A stretch of 56,293 nucleotides of DNA from positions 1-56,293 of the forward strand of contig JABHZE010000002.1 in NCBI GenBank assembly GCA_018653485.1. Reading direction: 5' to 3'. Shown here piece by piece: positions 31,363 through 39,209 of this stretch. The position numbers were made by a program, and so were the translations under genes. Numbering within the stretch: position 1 is the stretch's first letter; every line of letters starts with the position of its first letter. The notes beneath the pieces were generated by a model. It had not been told where the DNA came from, did not search any database, and worked only from the letters and a program-made list of their open reading frames with translations. Source of the stretch: an archaeon. Its GTDB lineage: Archaea > Nanobdellota > Nanobdellia > Pacearchaeales > GW2011-AR1.

Positions 31363-31443
31363 ATAAACAGGACTTGTTCGAGTCATCTTAAACTCGATAT
31401 CAAAAAAAGAGTTTAAGAATCAGAGAATTAGAAATTCTCTGAT
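31363..31443 (+). other. hairpin-rich insert downstream of tRNA-Arg
   Basis: The 81-bp segment contains GACT/AGTC around TGTTCG, then CTTAAACTC/GAGTTTAAG (31387-31395/31409-31417) with loop GATATCAAAAAAA, then AATCAGAGAATT/AATTCTCTGATT (31418-31429/31433-31444). The last two match hairpins in the insert behind tRNA-Leu(AAG): the loop agrees at 11 of 13 positions on the plus strand, and the arms share CAGAGAATT/AATTCTCTG. There is no ORF. Confidence 0.75.
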
Positions 31444-31457
31444 TGCCTTGGGCGTTT
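31444..31457 (+). repeat. 14-bp direct repeat at the tRNA-Arg 3' end, copy 2
   Basis: This is an exact copy of 31349-31362, 81 bp beyond it. It partly overlaps the last base of the AATTCTCTGATT hairpin arm. Confidence 0.9.
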
Positions 31458-31480
31458 TAATTTTACAGGGATTACAAATA

Positions 31481-31488
31481 TTTATATA
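31481..31488 (+). promoter_or_regulatory. TATA box of the HNH gene
   Basis: TTTATATA is centred 25.5 bp before the ATG at 31510. Confidence 0.65.
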
Positions 31489-31509
31489 AGTTGGAAACCC
31501 ATTTTATTT

Positions 31510-31845
31510 ATGCCTTACAAAGACCCAGAAAAAAGAAGAGAATGTAGAAGAAGATGGTATAAGAATAATAAAGATAGTGAGAGGGCTCATATTTATCGAA
31601 GGAAAAAAGAAATTAAAAAATGGTATAAAGATTATAAAAAAAATTTAAAGTGTGAAAAGTGTAGCGAAAATCATATAGCAACATTAGACTTTCATCATAA
31701 AAATAAAGAAGACAAGGAAGATCAAATTCCTTATTTAGTTCGTGGAGGATATTCAATTGAAAGAATTAAAAGAGAAATAAATAAATGTCAAGTTTTATGC
31801 GCAAATTGCCATAGAAAAGAGCACCATAGAACCCAAAACATTTAA
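31510..31845 (+). CDS. HNH endonuclease-like protein
   Basis: The 111-residue protein has a very basic N-terminal half (PEKRRECRRRWYKNNK, KKEIKKWYKDYKK) and a C-terminal HNH domain: structural CEKC, catalytic-type DFHHKN and CQVLCANCHRKEHH. This resembles small phage- and intron-associated HNH nucleases. It lies between tRNA-Arg with its 3'-end repeat and tRNA-Gly, and has its own leaderless promoter. A link to mobile DNA at the tRNAs is possible but not shown. Confidence 0.85.
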   Translation: MPYKDPEKRRECRRRWYKNNKDSERAHIYRRKKEIKKWYKDYKKNLKCEKCSENHIATLDFHHKNKEDKEDQIPYLVRGGYSIERIKREINKCQVLCANCHRKEHHRTQNI

Positions 31846-31871
31846 AAAACTATCAAAACTACTAAAAATAT

Positions 31872-31941
31872 GCGCTGGTGGTTTAGTGGTAGAATCATTG
31901 CCTTCCAAGCAATTGGCCCGGGTTCGAGTCCCGGCCGGCGC
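31872..31941 (+). tRNA. tRNA-Gly(TCC)
   Basis: Acceptor GCGCTGG/CCGGCGC (G-T allowed), anticodon stem ATTGC/GCAAT with loop CTTCCAA (anticodon TCC) and T-arm CCGGG/CCCGG identify tRNA-Gly. It is about 70 nt, with CCA not encoded. Eleven bases spanning its 3' end recur at 31991-32001. Confidence 0.95.
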
Positions 31942-31946
31942 ATTTT
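31936..31946 (+). repeat. 11-bp direct repeat at the tRNA-Gly 3' end, copy 1
   Basis: CGGCGCATTTT covers the final six bases of the tRNA and five following bases. It recurs exactly at 31991-32001. The repeat is short, but its position matches that at the other three tRNAs. Confidence 0.7.
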
Positions 31947-31990
31947 AATCCCAACCTACAATAAGCTACAAAATGGGCAGGTCGGATAGG

Positions 31991-32001
31991 CGGCGCATTT
32001 T
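31991..32001 (+). repeat. 11-bp direct repeat at the tRNA-Gly 3' end, copy 2
   Basis: This is an exact copy of 31936-31946 after a 44-bp insert that has no ORF and no strong hairpin. The promoter region of secF follows. Confidence 0.7.
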
Positions 32002-32080
32002 CTTGATTAAAACAATCATTCTCTCCTCTAACAACCTTTAAAAACACAACTTTTCTTAGAAATTATATATTACAACAAAA

Positions 32081-32998
32081 ATGACAGAAGAAACTTTAAA
32101 CGAAATAATTGAAGGAAAAGAAAAAAGCTTTGCAAAGTGGTATGATAAAAATTACAAACTCTTACTTTTAATTCCATTAATACTTCTTATTCTCTCCCTA
32201 GGTTACCTAGGCTACTTTTACCAAGAAAATAATGATTTTATTAAAAAAGATGTTTCTCTAACAGGAGGAACTTCAATTACATTGTTTTCAGAATCAAAAA
32301 TTAATCTAAATCAACTTGAGAATGTTTTAACAGGAAAGTTATCTGATTTTTCAGTAAGGGAACTTTCAGATTTTAGAACAGGTAAACAAAAGGCAGTAGT
32401 TATAGAATCACAAGAAGATGCATCAATAATCAAACCATTACTTGAAGAATTTTTAGGATACTCCTTAGATGAAACAAATTCTTCTATAGAATCAACAGGT
32501 TCAACATTAGGTGACTCATTTTACAAACAATTACAATTTGCAATTTTACTTTCTTTTATAATGATGGCAATAGTTGTGTTTATAATTTTTAGAACATTAG
32601 TTCCTAGTTTCGCAGTAGTTTTATCTGCATTTGCAGATATTGTTATGACTCTTGCAATGGTTAATATTTTAGGAATGAGGGTTTCAAGTGCAGGAATAAT
32701 CGCATTATTAATGTTAATTGGTTACTCTGTAGATTCAGACATTATGCTTACAACAAGACTATTAAAAAGAAGAGACAATATCAACAAAAAAATATGGGGC
32801 GCATTTAAAACAGGTATGACTATGACTATTACTTCAATTATAGCATTAAGTGTTACATTATTTATTACTCAAACTTTCTCAGAAGTTCTTAGGCAAATCT
32901 TCACAATATTATTAATTGGATTAGGATTTGATATATTAAACACTTGGACTACAAACTCATCAATATTAAAATGGTATTTGGAGAAAAAACATGGTTAA
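32081..32998 (+). CDS. secF: protein-export membrane protein SecF
   Basis: The 305-residue protein has six membrane helices: one near residues 28-47, then the large extracellular loop with the SecF motif DVSLTGGTSITLF, then five clustered after residue 150 (AILLSFIMMAIVVFIIFRTLVPS, LMLIGYSVDSDIMLTTRLLKRR). SecF with SecD uses the proton-motive force to help SecYEG export. In archaea secF precedes secD, as here, and the two genes overlap by 8 bp. Confidence 0.96.
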   Translation: MTEETLNEIIEGKEKSFAKWYDKNYKLLLLIPLILLILSLGYLGYFYQENNDFIKKDVSLTGGTSITLFSESKINLNQLENVLTGKLSDFSVRELSDFRTGKQKAVVIESQEDASIIKPLLEEFLGYSLDETNSSIESTGSTLGDSFYKQLQFAILLSFIMMAIVVFIIFRTLVPSFAVVLSAFADIVMTLAMVNILGMRVSSAGIIALLMLIGYSVDSDIMLTTRLLKRRDNINKKIWGAFKTGMTMTITSIIALSVTLFITQTFSEVLRQIFTILLIGLGFDILNTWTTNSSILKWYLEKKHG

Positions 32999-34499
32999 AT
33001 TAAACTGGAAAATTTGGTTATTAATTTTATGCATAATCGGCTCACTATTAGCAATTATTCCATTAGATTTCACTAACGGTGTTGAAATCGCATCTGTTGC
33101 TTCAAATTCAACAGCATTTGAACAAGGATTAAAGCCAGGAGAAATTATCACTGCAATTGATGGAAACCCAATAATTAACACAGGAGATTATAGGGATATT
33201 ATAAATTCAAAATTTCCTTCAGATGAAAAAGTAAAATTAATAATTACTACTTCATCAAATGAATACATTCTTTTTGATAACCAAGCACCAGATATTTCAG
33301 TTAAAGATGTATCAAGAACAAGAATAAAAACAGGATTAGATTTATCAGGGGGAGCAAGAGCTTTAATTTCTGCGGAAAAACCATTAACACAAGCAGAATT
33401 AAATGATTTATTAGCAATAACTTCAGAAAGACTTAATGTTTATGGATTAAAGGATGTTCAAGTAAGGCCTGTTACAGATTTATCTGGAAATCATTTTATG
33501 CTTGTTGAGATTGCTGGTTCAACTCCAAAAGAATTAGAGAATTTAATAGCAAAACAAGGAAAATTTGAAGCAAAAATAGGAAATGAAACTGTTTTCTCAG
33601 GAGGAGATAAGGATGTTACTTATGTTGCAAGAACAGGAGACCAATCAGGAATATATTCATGTAATCCTTATAATGGAGCAGAACTCTGTCAATTTAGATT
33701 TGCGATTTCATTAAGTGAGGACGCAGCAAAAAGGCATGCAGAAATTACTTCTAAATTAGGATTAGATGCTTCAGACCCTCAATATTTAGAACAAAAATTA
33801 GATTTATATTTAGACGACCAATTAACAGATTCACTTTATATTGGAAAAGACCTAAAGGGAAGTGAAACAACCCAAATTTCAATTTCAGGTTCAGGAACAG
33901 GGGCAACAAGAGAAGAAGCTTATGACGATGCTACAAGAAACATGAACCAACTTCAAACAGTTTTAATTACAGGAAGTTTACCATTTAAATTACAAATAGA
34001 AAAAATAGATACAATCTCACCATTACTTGGAAAAGAATTTATTAATACTATTTTAATTGCAGGATTAGCTGCAATTTTAGCAGTAGGATTTATTGTTCTT
34101 TTAAGATACAGAAATTTTAAACTTTCATTAGCAGTACTTTTAACTAGCTTCTCAGAGGTATTAATTATTTTAGGAGTTTCTGCAATAGCAGGTAGAAATT
34201 TAGATCTTCCAGCAATTGCTGGAATAATCGCTGCAATTGGGACAGGGGTAGATTCTCAAATTATTATCTTAGATGAATCTCAATCAAAGGCAAGTTCTTT
34301 AAGGGAAAGAATCAAGAGAGCATTATTTATTATTTTAGGAACTTACATAACAACCCTATTCGCACTTCTTCCACTTATCTGGGCAGGAGCAGGGTTATTA
34401 AAAGGATTTGCAATAACAACTATCATTGGAATTTCAGTAGGAGTATTTATAACTCGTCCTGCATTCTCAGAGATTGTTAAATTAATAGTTAAAGAATAA
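32991..34499 (+). CDS. secD: protein-export membrane protein SecD with PDZ-like insertion
   Basis: The 502-residue protein has an N-terminal helix (WLLILCIIGSLLAIIPLDF), then a PDZ-like domain at about 28-96 (VASNSTAFEQGLKPGEIITAIDGNP), then the SecD P1 domain (KTGLDLSGGARALISAE) and five C-terminal helices with ATGTGVDSQIIILDESQ-like IAAIGTGVDSQIII. It works with SecF. The PDZ domain may bind exported chains. The C-terminal end RPAFSEIVKLIVKE lacks extra domains. Confidence 0.95.
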   Translation: MVKLNWKIWLLILCIIGSLLAIIPLDFTNGVEIASVASNSTAFEQGLKPGEIITAIDGNPIINTGDYRDIINSKFPSDEKVKLIITTSSNEYILFDNQAPDISVKDVSRTRIKTGLDLSGGARALISAEKPLTQAELNDLLAITSERLNVYGLKDVQVRPVTDLSGNHFMLVEIAGSTPKELENLIAKQGKFEAKIGNETVFSGGDKDVTYVARTGDQSGIYSCNPYNGAELCQFRFAISLSEDAAKRHAEITSKLGLDASDPQYLEQKLDLYLDDQLTDSLYIGKDLKGSETTQISISGSGTGATREEAYDDATRNMNQLQTVLITGSLPFKLQIEKIDTISPLLGKEFINTILIAGLAAILAVGFIVLLRYRNFKLSLAVLLTSFSEVLIILGVSAIAGRNLDLPAIAGIIAAIGTGVDSQIIILDESQSKASSLRERIKRALFIILGTYITTLFALLPLIWAGAGLLKGFAITTIIGISVGVFITRPAFSEIVKLIVKE

Positions 34500-34507
34500 A
34501 AAAAGAG

Positions 34508-34969
34508 ATGCTACCAAAAAAACACATAATATTAGGATTAGTATTCACCATTATTTTTTATTACATTTTTGATACAACCATACTACAAACTACCCTAATT
34601 TTTCTTTCAACATTTTTAATTGATTTTGATCATTATCTTTGGTTTATTATCAATAAAAAAGACCCTAATCTAAAAAACGCAATTACCTGGTTTAAACAAA
34701 AAAGAGAAAAATGGATTCATTTATCTCATAAAGAAAAACAAAATTATAAAATCCCATTAATAGTTTTTCACGGATTAGAATTTTGGATAGTGCTCTACAT
34801 TATCTCTCTAAAATACCCTCTATTAGCATTTAGTTTAATTGGAATTTCATTTCATATGGTTTTAGATTGGATAGAATTAATCATTCTTAAGGAACCTATA
34901 ATTTACAAATTCTCTCAAACACATCTTTATTTAAGAAATAAAGGGAAAAAAGATTTTGATTTAATTTAA
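34508..34969 (+). CDS. DUF457/YdjM-like integral membrane protein
   Basis: The 153-residue protein starts MLPKKHIILGLVF and has about four membrane helices, with membrane-embedded His/Asp motifs DFDHYLWF, FHGLEFW and FHMVLDW that resemble the metal-dependent membrane hydrolase family YdjM/DUF457. The assignment is tentative. It follows secD by 8 bp, so it should be in the same operon, but a role in export is not established. Confidence 0.55.
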   Translation: MLPKKHIILGLVFTIIFYYIFDTTILQTTLIFLSTFLIDFDHYLWFIINKKDPNLKNAITWFKQKREKWIHLSHKEKQNYKIPLIVFHGLEFWIVLYIISLKYPLLAFSLIGISFHMVLDWIELIILKEPIIYKFSQTHLYLRNKGKKDFDLI

Positions 34970-35003
34970 ACAAAGTATATCTCGTTAAATTTTTTTATTG
35001 TAT

Positions 35004-35075
35004 ATAAACTTTATAAGTTTATTACAACCCTGAAATATTCTGCGAAGTAGAATTTTCTTGGGTTTTATGGCCTCA
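35004..35075. terminator. hairpins between the convergent sec operon and rfbH
   Basis: ATAAACTT/AAGTTTAT (35004-35011/35015-35022) is followed by a composite stem, AACCC/GGGTT enclosing ATTCTGC/GTAGAAT around GAA. They lie 3' of the sec operon and could mark transcript ends. The assignment is inferred. Confidence 0.4.
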
Positions 35076-35090
35076 ATGAGAATTTAATTT

Positions 35091-35115
35091 TTCTCCCCCT
35101 ATTTATGAGGGAGAA
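35091..35115. repeat. 25-bp dispersed palindromic repeat, copy 2
   Basis: It differs from 7523-7547 at one base (C instead of T at the seventh position). It lies 27 bp downstream of the rfbH stop on the minus strand, the same relation as the first copy has to xerA. Confidence 0.7.
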
Positions 35116-35141
35116 GAAATATAAATTCAAGTAGTTAAATT

Positions 35142-36527
35142 TTAATTAATTTTTTCAAAAAATTCTTCAAAACATTTAATCATATAATTCATCTTTTCAG
35201 AAGTAATCCCTGGGAAAACACCAACAAAGAAACTATTATGTAAAATAATATCAGTATTTCTCAAATCTCCAACAACTCTTTTTTGAATATTTTCAAAACC
35301 AGGTTGCCTTAAGATATTTCCTCCAAAAATCATCCTAGTTTCAATACCCTTCTCCTCTAAAAATTCAATAATCTCATTTCTTGAAAATCCTGCATTTTCT
35401 TTAATCGTTATTGGAAATGCAAACCATGAAACATCTGCCTCTTCTAACCATTTAGGCAAAATTATTTTATCCTGATACTTATTCAATACACGATACAATA
35501 TATTAAAATTTTCTTTTCTTTTTCTTGAAAATTCTGGAAGTTTTTTTAATTGTTCTAATCCCATTGCACACTGAATATCTAATGGTTTCAGATTATATCC
35601 AATATGGCTAAAAACATATTTGTGGTCATATCCATCCGGCAAATTTTTGAACTTATGTTTAAATCTATTTTTACAGGCACCTAAGGGGTCTTTCTCTCCT
35701 GTTTCACAATAACAATCTCTCCCCCAATCTCTAAATGAACGAAGAGCTCTTGCAATTCTTAAATTATCTGTTGCAACTGCACCACCCTCCCCCATAGTCA
35801 TATGGTGAGCAGCATAAAAGCTATATGTGGAAATGTCTCCAAAACTTCCAATCATTTTTCCATCATATTTAGAATCTAATGCATCACAACTATCTTCAAT
35901 AACATAAAGATTATGCCTTTTTGCAATCTCCATTATTCTTACAATATCTGCAGGATTTCCTAATGTATGTGCAAAAAATATTGCCCTAGTTTTGGGAGAA
36001 ATAGCTCTTTCAATTTCATTAACATCTATATTGTAACTCCCTAATTCAACATCTACAAAAACTGGAATTAAATTATTCTGCAATATGGGGGCAAGCGTCG
36101 TTGGAAAAGTACTAGCAACAGTTATTACTTCATCTCCATCTTTTAACGGATCATCTAATAAATGAGATTTCAAAGCACTTATAGCTAATAAATTAGCAGA
36201 ACTCCCTGAATTACAAACAATTGATTTCCTAACTCCTAATAATTCTGCAAGTTTTTCTTCAAACTTCTTTCCTTTCACACCTAATGTTAACCAAAAATCA
36301 AGAGAACTATCCACTAAGGCTTTCATTTCATTTTCATCATAAACTCTTCCAGCATAATGAACCCTATCTTTTCCAGCAATAAACTTTTTACGTTTTTCCC
36401 TCAAATCATGAATTTCTCCAACCCTTTCAAGAATCTCTTTACGCAATTCATCTTCTTTACGCAATTCATTAATTTCATTAAATTTATCCATTATTTCATC
36501 CATTAATTTAGATTCATTCTTGTCCAT
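35142..36527 (-). CDS. rfbH: CDP-6-deoxy-4-keto-glucose-3-dehydrase (RfbH/E1)
   Basis: I start at the ATG at 36527. The longer frame begins with TTG. In the numbering of the longer frame, SFYAAHHMTMGEGGAV carries His252 where other DegT/AHBA aminotransferases have the PLP lysine. This is the hallmark of E1, a PMP enzyme that removes the C3 hydroxyl. Cys225, Cys283, Cys285 and Cys296 (spacing 57, 1 and 10) fit the 2Fe-2S ligand arrangement of E1. RVYDENE and SSLDFWLTLG are family motifs. Substrate would come from RfbF and RfbG (43497-45399). It makes CDP-3,6-dideoxy-4-keto sugar with a flavin reductase partner, which is not seen here. Confidence 0.93.
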   Translation of the reverse strand: MDKNESKLMDEIMDKFNEINELRKEDELRKEILERVGEIHDLREKRKKFIAGKDRVHYAGRVYDENEMKALVDSSLDFWLTLGVKGKKFEEKLAELLGVRKSIVCNSGSSANLLAISALKSHLLDDPLKDGDEVITVASTFPTTLAPILQNNLIPVFVDVELGSYNIDVNEIERAISPKTRAIFFAHTLGNPADIVRIMEIAKRHNLYVIEDSCDALDSKYDGKMIGSFGDISTYSFYAAHHMTMGEGGAVATDNLRIARALRSFRDWGRDCYCETGEKDPLGACKNRFKHKFKNLPDGYDHKYVFSHIGYNLKPLDIQCAMGLEQLKKLPEFSRKRKENFNILYRVLNKYQDKIILPKWLEEADVSWFAFPITIKENAGFSRNEIIEFLEEKGIETRMIFGGNILRQPGFENIQKRVVGDLRNTDIILHNSFFVGVFPGITSEKMNYMIKCFEEFFEKIN

Positions 36528-36623
36528 TTTAAATCTTATTTTAAATTTAACTTCTTTCAAATTTAAATGTTTATGATACTCTAGAATATATAATCTGTCA
36601 TATAGGTTGGGTAGTGAATATAC

Positions 36624-36631
36624 TTTTAAAT
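36624..36631 (+). promoter_or_regulatory. TATA box of the Nudix-like/HAD gene pair
   Basis: TTTTAAAT is centred 25.5 bp before the ATG at 36653. Confidence 0.6.
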
Positions 36632-36652
36632 CAATTCAAATAAATAATTTTA

Positions 36653-37756
36653 ATGGAAACACCAAAACATCCGTGGTCAAGAATAAATCATATTTTTAAT
36701 CCTCTAATAAAGGAAGAAGACATAACTACTATCTTTGAAACAGGATTAAAATCAGTTAGAAAAACTAATGGAATTATCCAAGATATACAAGACGTTATCG
36801 ATCAAAAAATAGATAGGTTAGGATTAACAGGACAAAAATTACTAACTCTTCCAAAAGAAGTAAGAGAGGGGGAATTAGGTTCGGCTATTAAATCAGATTC
36901 TGCTTGGCAAAAAGCCTATCAAGAACTTTTAGCACATTTAGCTCCAAACTTAGATGCAGGGGAGGTAGCTAGTCATTCAGAACACATACTAAGGCCGGAT
37001 TGGAATTCACCTCAATTCGGGTTAGTAGGTTATGAATTTGATAAAGAGAATAATCATTTAGATTTAAGGGGAAAAGTTTCTCACGCCTATTTAAGTTTTC
37101 TATCTAGTGTGAGGGATGAAAATGGAAACCAAGTTTATCCTGATTTAAAATTGGATTCAATGTCTGTTGTAGGAATTTTAGTCACAAAAGATAATTATCT
37201 TATTTCAGGATTAAGGGCAGGCCATAATTTTGCAGACACTATTATGAATATTCCTGCAGGTTCTGTAGAACCTCACTCAGGACAAAATCCATTATATGAA
37301 TCTATAGATGCAGAGTTTATAGAAGAATTAGCTTTATCAAGGGATGAATGGAAAACAACAGTTAATTCAGGATTAGTTGCAATGACAGAAGACCATGCGT
37401 CTGAACAAAAAAGAACTTATGCAGTTTTTAGAGCTGAAACTATCATGTCTAAAAAAGATTTAACACTCAATGAAATAATAAAAAGATGGAAAGAATCTGC
37501 AGAAGATAAGGGAGAGCATAGGAGACTTGAATTTTATCCAAATAATCCTAAATATGTTTTAGAAAAAATAAAACATAATGGATTTGATTATGCAAATGCA
37601 CAATTGCCCCTTTCAAATACATCTCCTGAAAATCATGGAACCATCCTTCCTCAATGTGCAATCAACATGTTAGCTCATTTTGCTCAACAAAGTTTTCCAG
37701 AAGGAGCAAGAAATGCAGAAGAATATTTAGAAGGAAGATATAAACTAATCGAATAA
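36653..37756 (+). CDS. Nudix-like protein
   Basis: The 367-residue protein has a long helical N-terminal part (1-170), then a Nudix-like fold (VVGILVTKDNYLISGLRAGHN, NIPAGSVEPHSGQNPLYESI, DAEFIEELAL). The EF-EEL segment resembles the Nudix box, but the box is interrupted and the canonical REUXEE is altered, so the catalytic activity is uncertain. The C-terminal part (about 265-367) is of unknown fold. The HAD gene follows after 3 bp, suggesting a joint role in nucleotide or sugar-phosphate clean-up. Confidence 0.55.
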   Translation: METPKHPWSRINHIFNPLIKEEDITTIFETGLKSVRKTNGIIQDIQDVIDQKIDRLGLTGQKLLTLPKEVREGELGSAIKSDSAWQKAYQELLAHLAPNLDAGEVASHSEHILRPDWNSPQFGLVGYEFDKENNHLDLRGKVSHAYLSFLSSVRDENGNQVYPDLKLDSMSVVGILVTKDNYLISGLRAGHNFADTIMNIPAGSVEPHSGQNPLYESIDAEFIEELALSRDEWKTTVNSGLVAMTEDHASEQKRTYAVFRAETIMSKKDLTLNEIIKRWKESAEDKGEHRRLEFYPNNPKYVLEKIKHNGFDYANAQLPLSNTSPENHGTILPQCAINMLAHFAQQSFPEGARNAEEYLEGRYKLIE

Positions 37757-37759
37757 AAA

Positions 37760-38491
37760 ATGTCAACTAAAAAATCACTTGTTTTATGGGATGTTGGAGG
37801 AGTTCTTTTAGAATTAAATTATACAGGATTATATGAAAAAGGTGCAGAATTAACAGGCACAACTCCTAATGAATTCAAACAACAATATGATAGGAGTAAG
37901 TTAGAGTTTGGAGTTTTAAATGGGGATATTTCTGATGAAGATTATCAGCAACAACTTAAACAAATGTTAGGCAACCCTGAAATGTCAAGAGTAGATTTAG
38001 AAAATTTTGTAAAAAAAGGATGGGGAACAGAAATACCTGAAACAATTGAATTAAAACAAAGAACTTATTTTCAAGGAAATGCAATGGTGGGAATTTTTTC
38101 TAATATAAATCAATTTGCATTTGAATATTTATCAAAAACCTATCTAAAAATGTTTCAAACATTTAACCCTCAAGCACCAGTAATATGTTCCTATGATTCT
38201 GGAGGAGTTAAACCTAATCTCCCAATGTATAGAAAAGCAAATGAAAAAGCAAAAGAATTAGGTTGTGATAATGTAATCCTTGTGGAAGACAAAGTAAGTT
38301 ATCTAAAACCAGGGATGGATCATTTTAACTGGAAAGGAATATTCTTCACACCTTATTTAGATCATGCAGAATCAATTCGTTCAGTAGAAGGGCATAACGA
38401 TGATACTTTAATTTCTAATCCCAATTTTAGAACTGCAAACAATTTGCACGAATTAGAACAAGCTTTGAGAGGATTTGGAATAAAAATTTAA
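37760..38491 (+). CDS. HAD-family hydrolase
   Basis: The 243-residue protein has the HAD motif I LVLWDVGGVLLEL (nucleophile Asp, then Gly instead of the second Asp), motif II GIFSNIN, motif III Lys in GGVKPNLPMY and motif IV VILVEDKVSY. The second Asp of DxD is replaced by Gly, as in some haloacid-dehalogenase-type and non-phosphatase members. The substrate is unknown. It is 3 bp downstream of the Nudix-like gene and converges with the glycosyltransferase gene. Confidence 0.75.
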   Translation: MSTKKSLVLWDVGGVLLELNYTGLYEKGAELTGTTPNEFKQQYDRSKLEFGVLNGDISDEDYQQQLKQMLGNPEMSRVDLENFVKKGWGTEIPETIELKQRTYFQGNAMVGIFSNINQFAFEYLSKTYLKMFQTFNPQAPVICSYDSGGVKPNLPMYRKANEKAKELGCDNVILVEDKVSYLKPGMDHFNWKGIFFTPYLDHAESIRSVEGHNDDTLISNPNFRTANNLHELEQALRGFGIKI

Positions 38492-38510
38492 TATTTTCAA
38501 TTTCTTACCC

Positions 38511-39209
38511 CTAATTCCTAAAATCCAGCCCATATTTAAAAAAACCAAGCGCCATATTAATTATTCTAGGCATTTTCATATAACTTTTTCCAACTTCCCT
38601 TTCTCTATGAATGATTGGAACTTCAACAATTTTATATTTTTTTTCACTCATTTTTTTTAAAAAATCTAAATTAAATAAATAAGCAAGTTCTTTAGTTCTA
38701 ACAGCAGGAAATAATTCCCTTTTCATAAAAATAGGGTATCCATTAACATCTTTTAAATTTAAATTAAACCTAATCCTTATCAACGAGTTAAAAACAAATG
38801 AGGTAAATTTTCTAAACAATCCATCTTTTCTTTGCATCCTTCTTGATTTTGAAACATCAAAATTATTTATTTTTAATTTTTCATAAACCTTATAAACATC
38901 TTGAGCAGAAACTTCTTCATCTGCACATGTAAATCCAATATATTCTCCATCAGACTTATCAAAACCATACATTATTCCTCCCCCATAACCAAGATTTTTA
39001 GGAAGATTAACAACTTTTAATCTTTGATTCTCATTTCCTAATTTATTCAAAACTTCATCTGTTTTATCCCAAGAACCATGATTAACTAGAACTAATTGAT
39101 AATCTACTTCATGTTTTTCAAATTCATTAACTAAATTTCTAACTGTTTTTTCAATACCCCTTTCTTCATTATATATCGGAATTGTTATAGACACTTCAGG
39201 ATGTTTCAT
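38511..39209 (-). CDS. family 2 glycosyltransferase
   Basis: The 232-residue protein has the GT-A GT2 pattern: VSITIPIYNEERGIEKTVRNL, GSWDKTDEVLNKL, LPKNLGYGGGIMYGFD and the metal-binding region GFTCADEEVSAQDV (DXD variant). This resembles dolichol-phosphate mannosyltransferase-like enzymes but lacks C-terminal membrane helices. It transfers an NDP-sugar onto a lipid or glycan. Its start overlaps the end of the epimerase gene (39196-40146) by 14 bp. Confidence 0.9.
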   Translation of the reverse strand: MKHPEVSITIPIYNEERGIEKTVRNLVNEFEKHEVDYQLVLVNHGSWDKTDEVLNKLGNENQRLKVVNLPKNLGYGGGIMYGFDKSDGEYIGFTCADEEVSAQDVYKVYEKLKINNFDVSKSRRMQRKDGLFRKFTSFVFNSLIRIRFNLNLKDVNGYPIFMKRELFPAVRTKELAYLFNLDFLKKMSEKKYKIVEVPIIHREREVGKSYMKMPRIINMALGFFKYGLDFRN

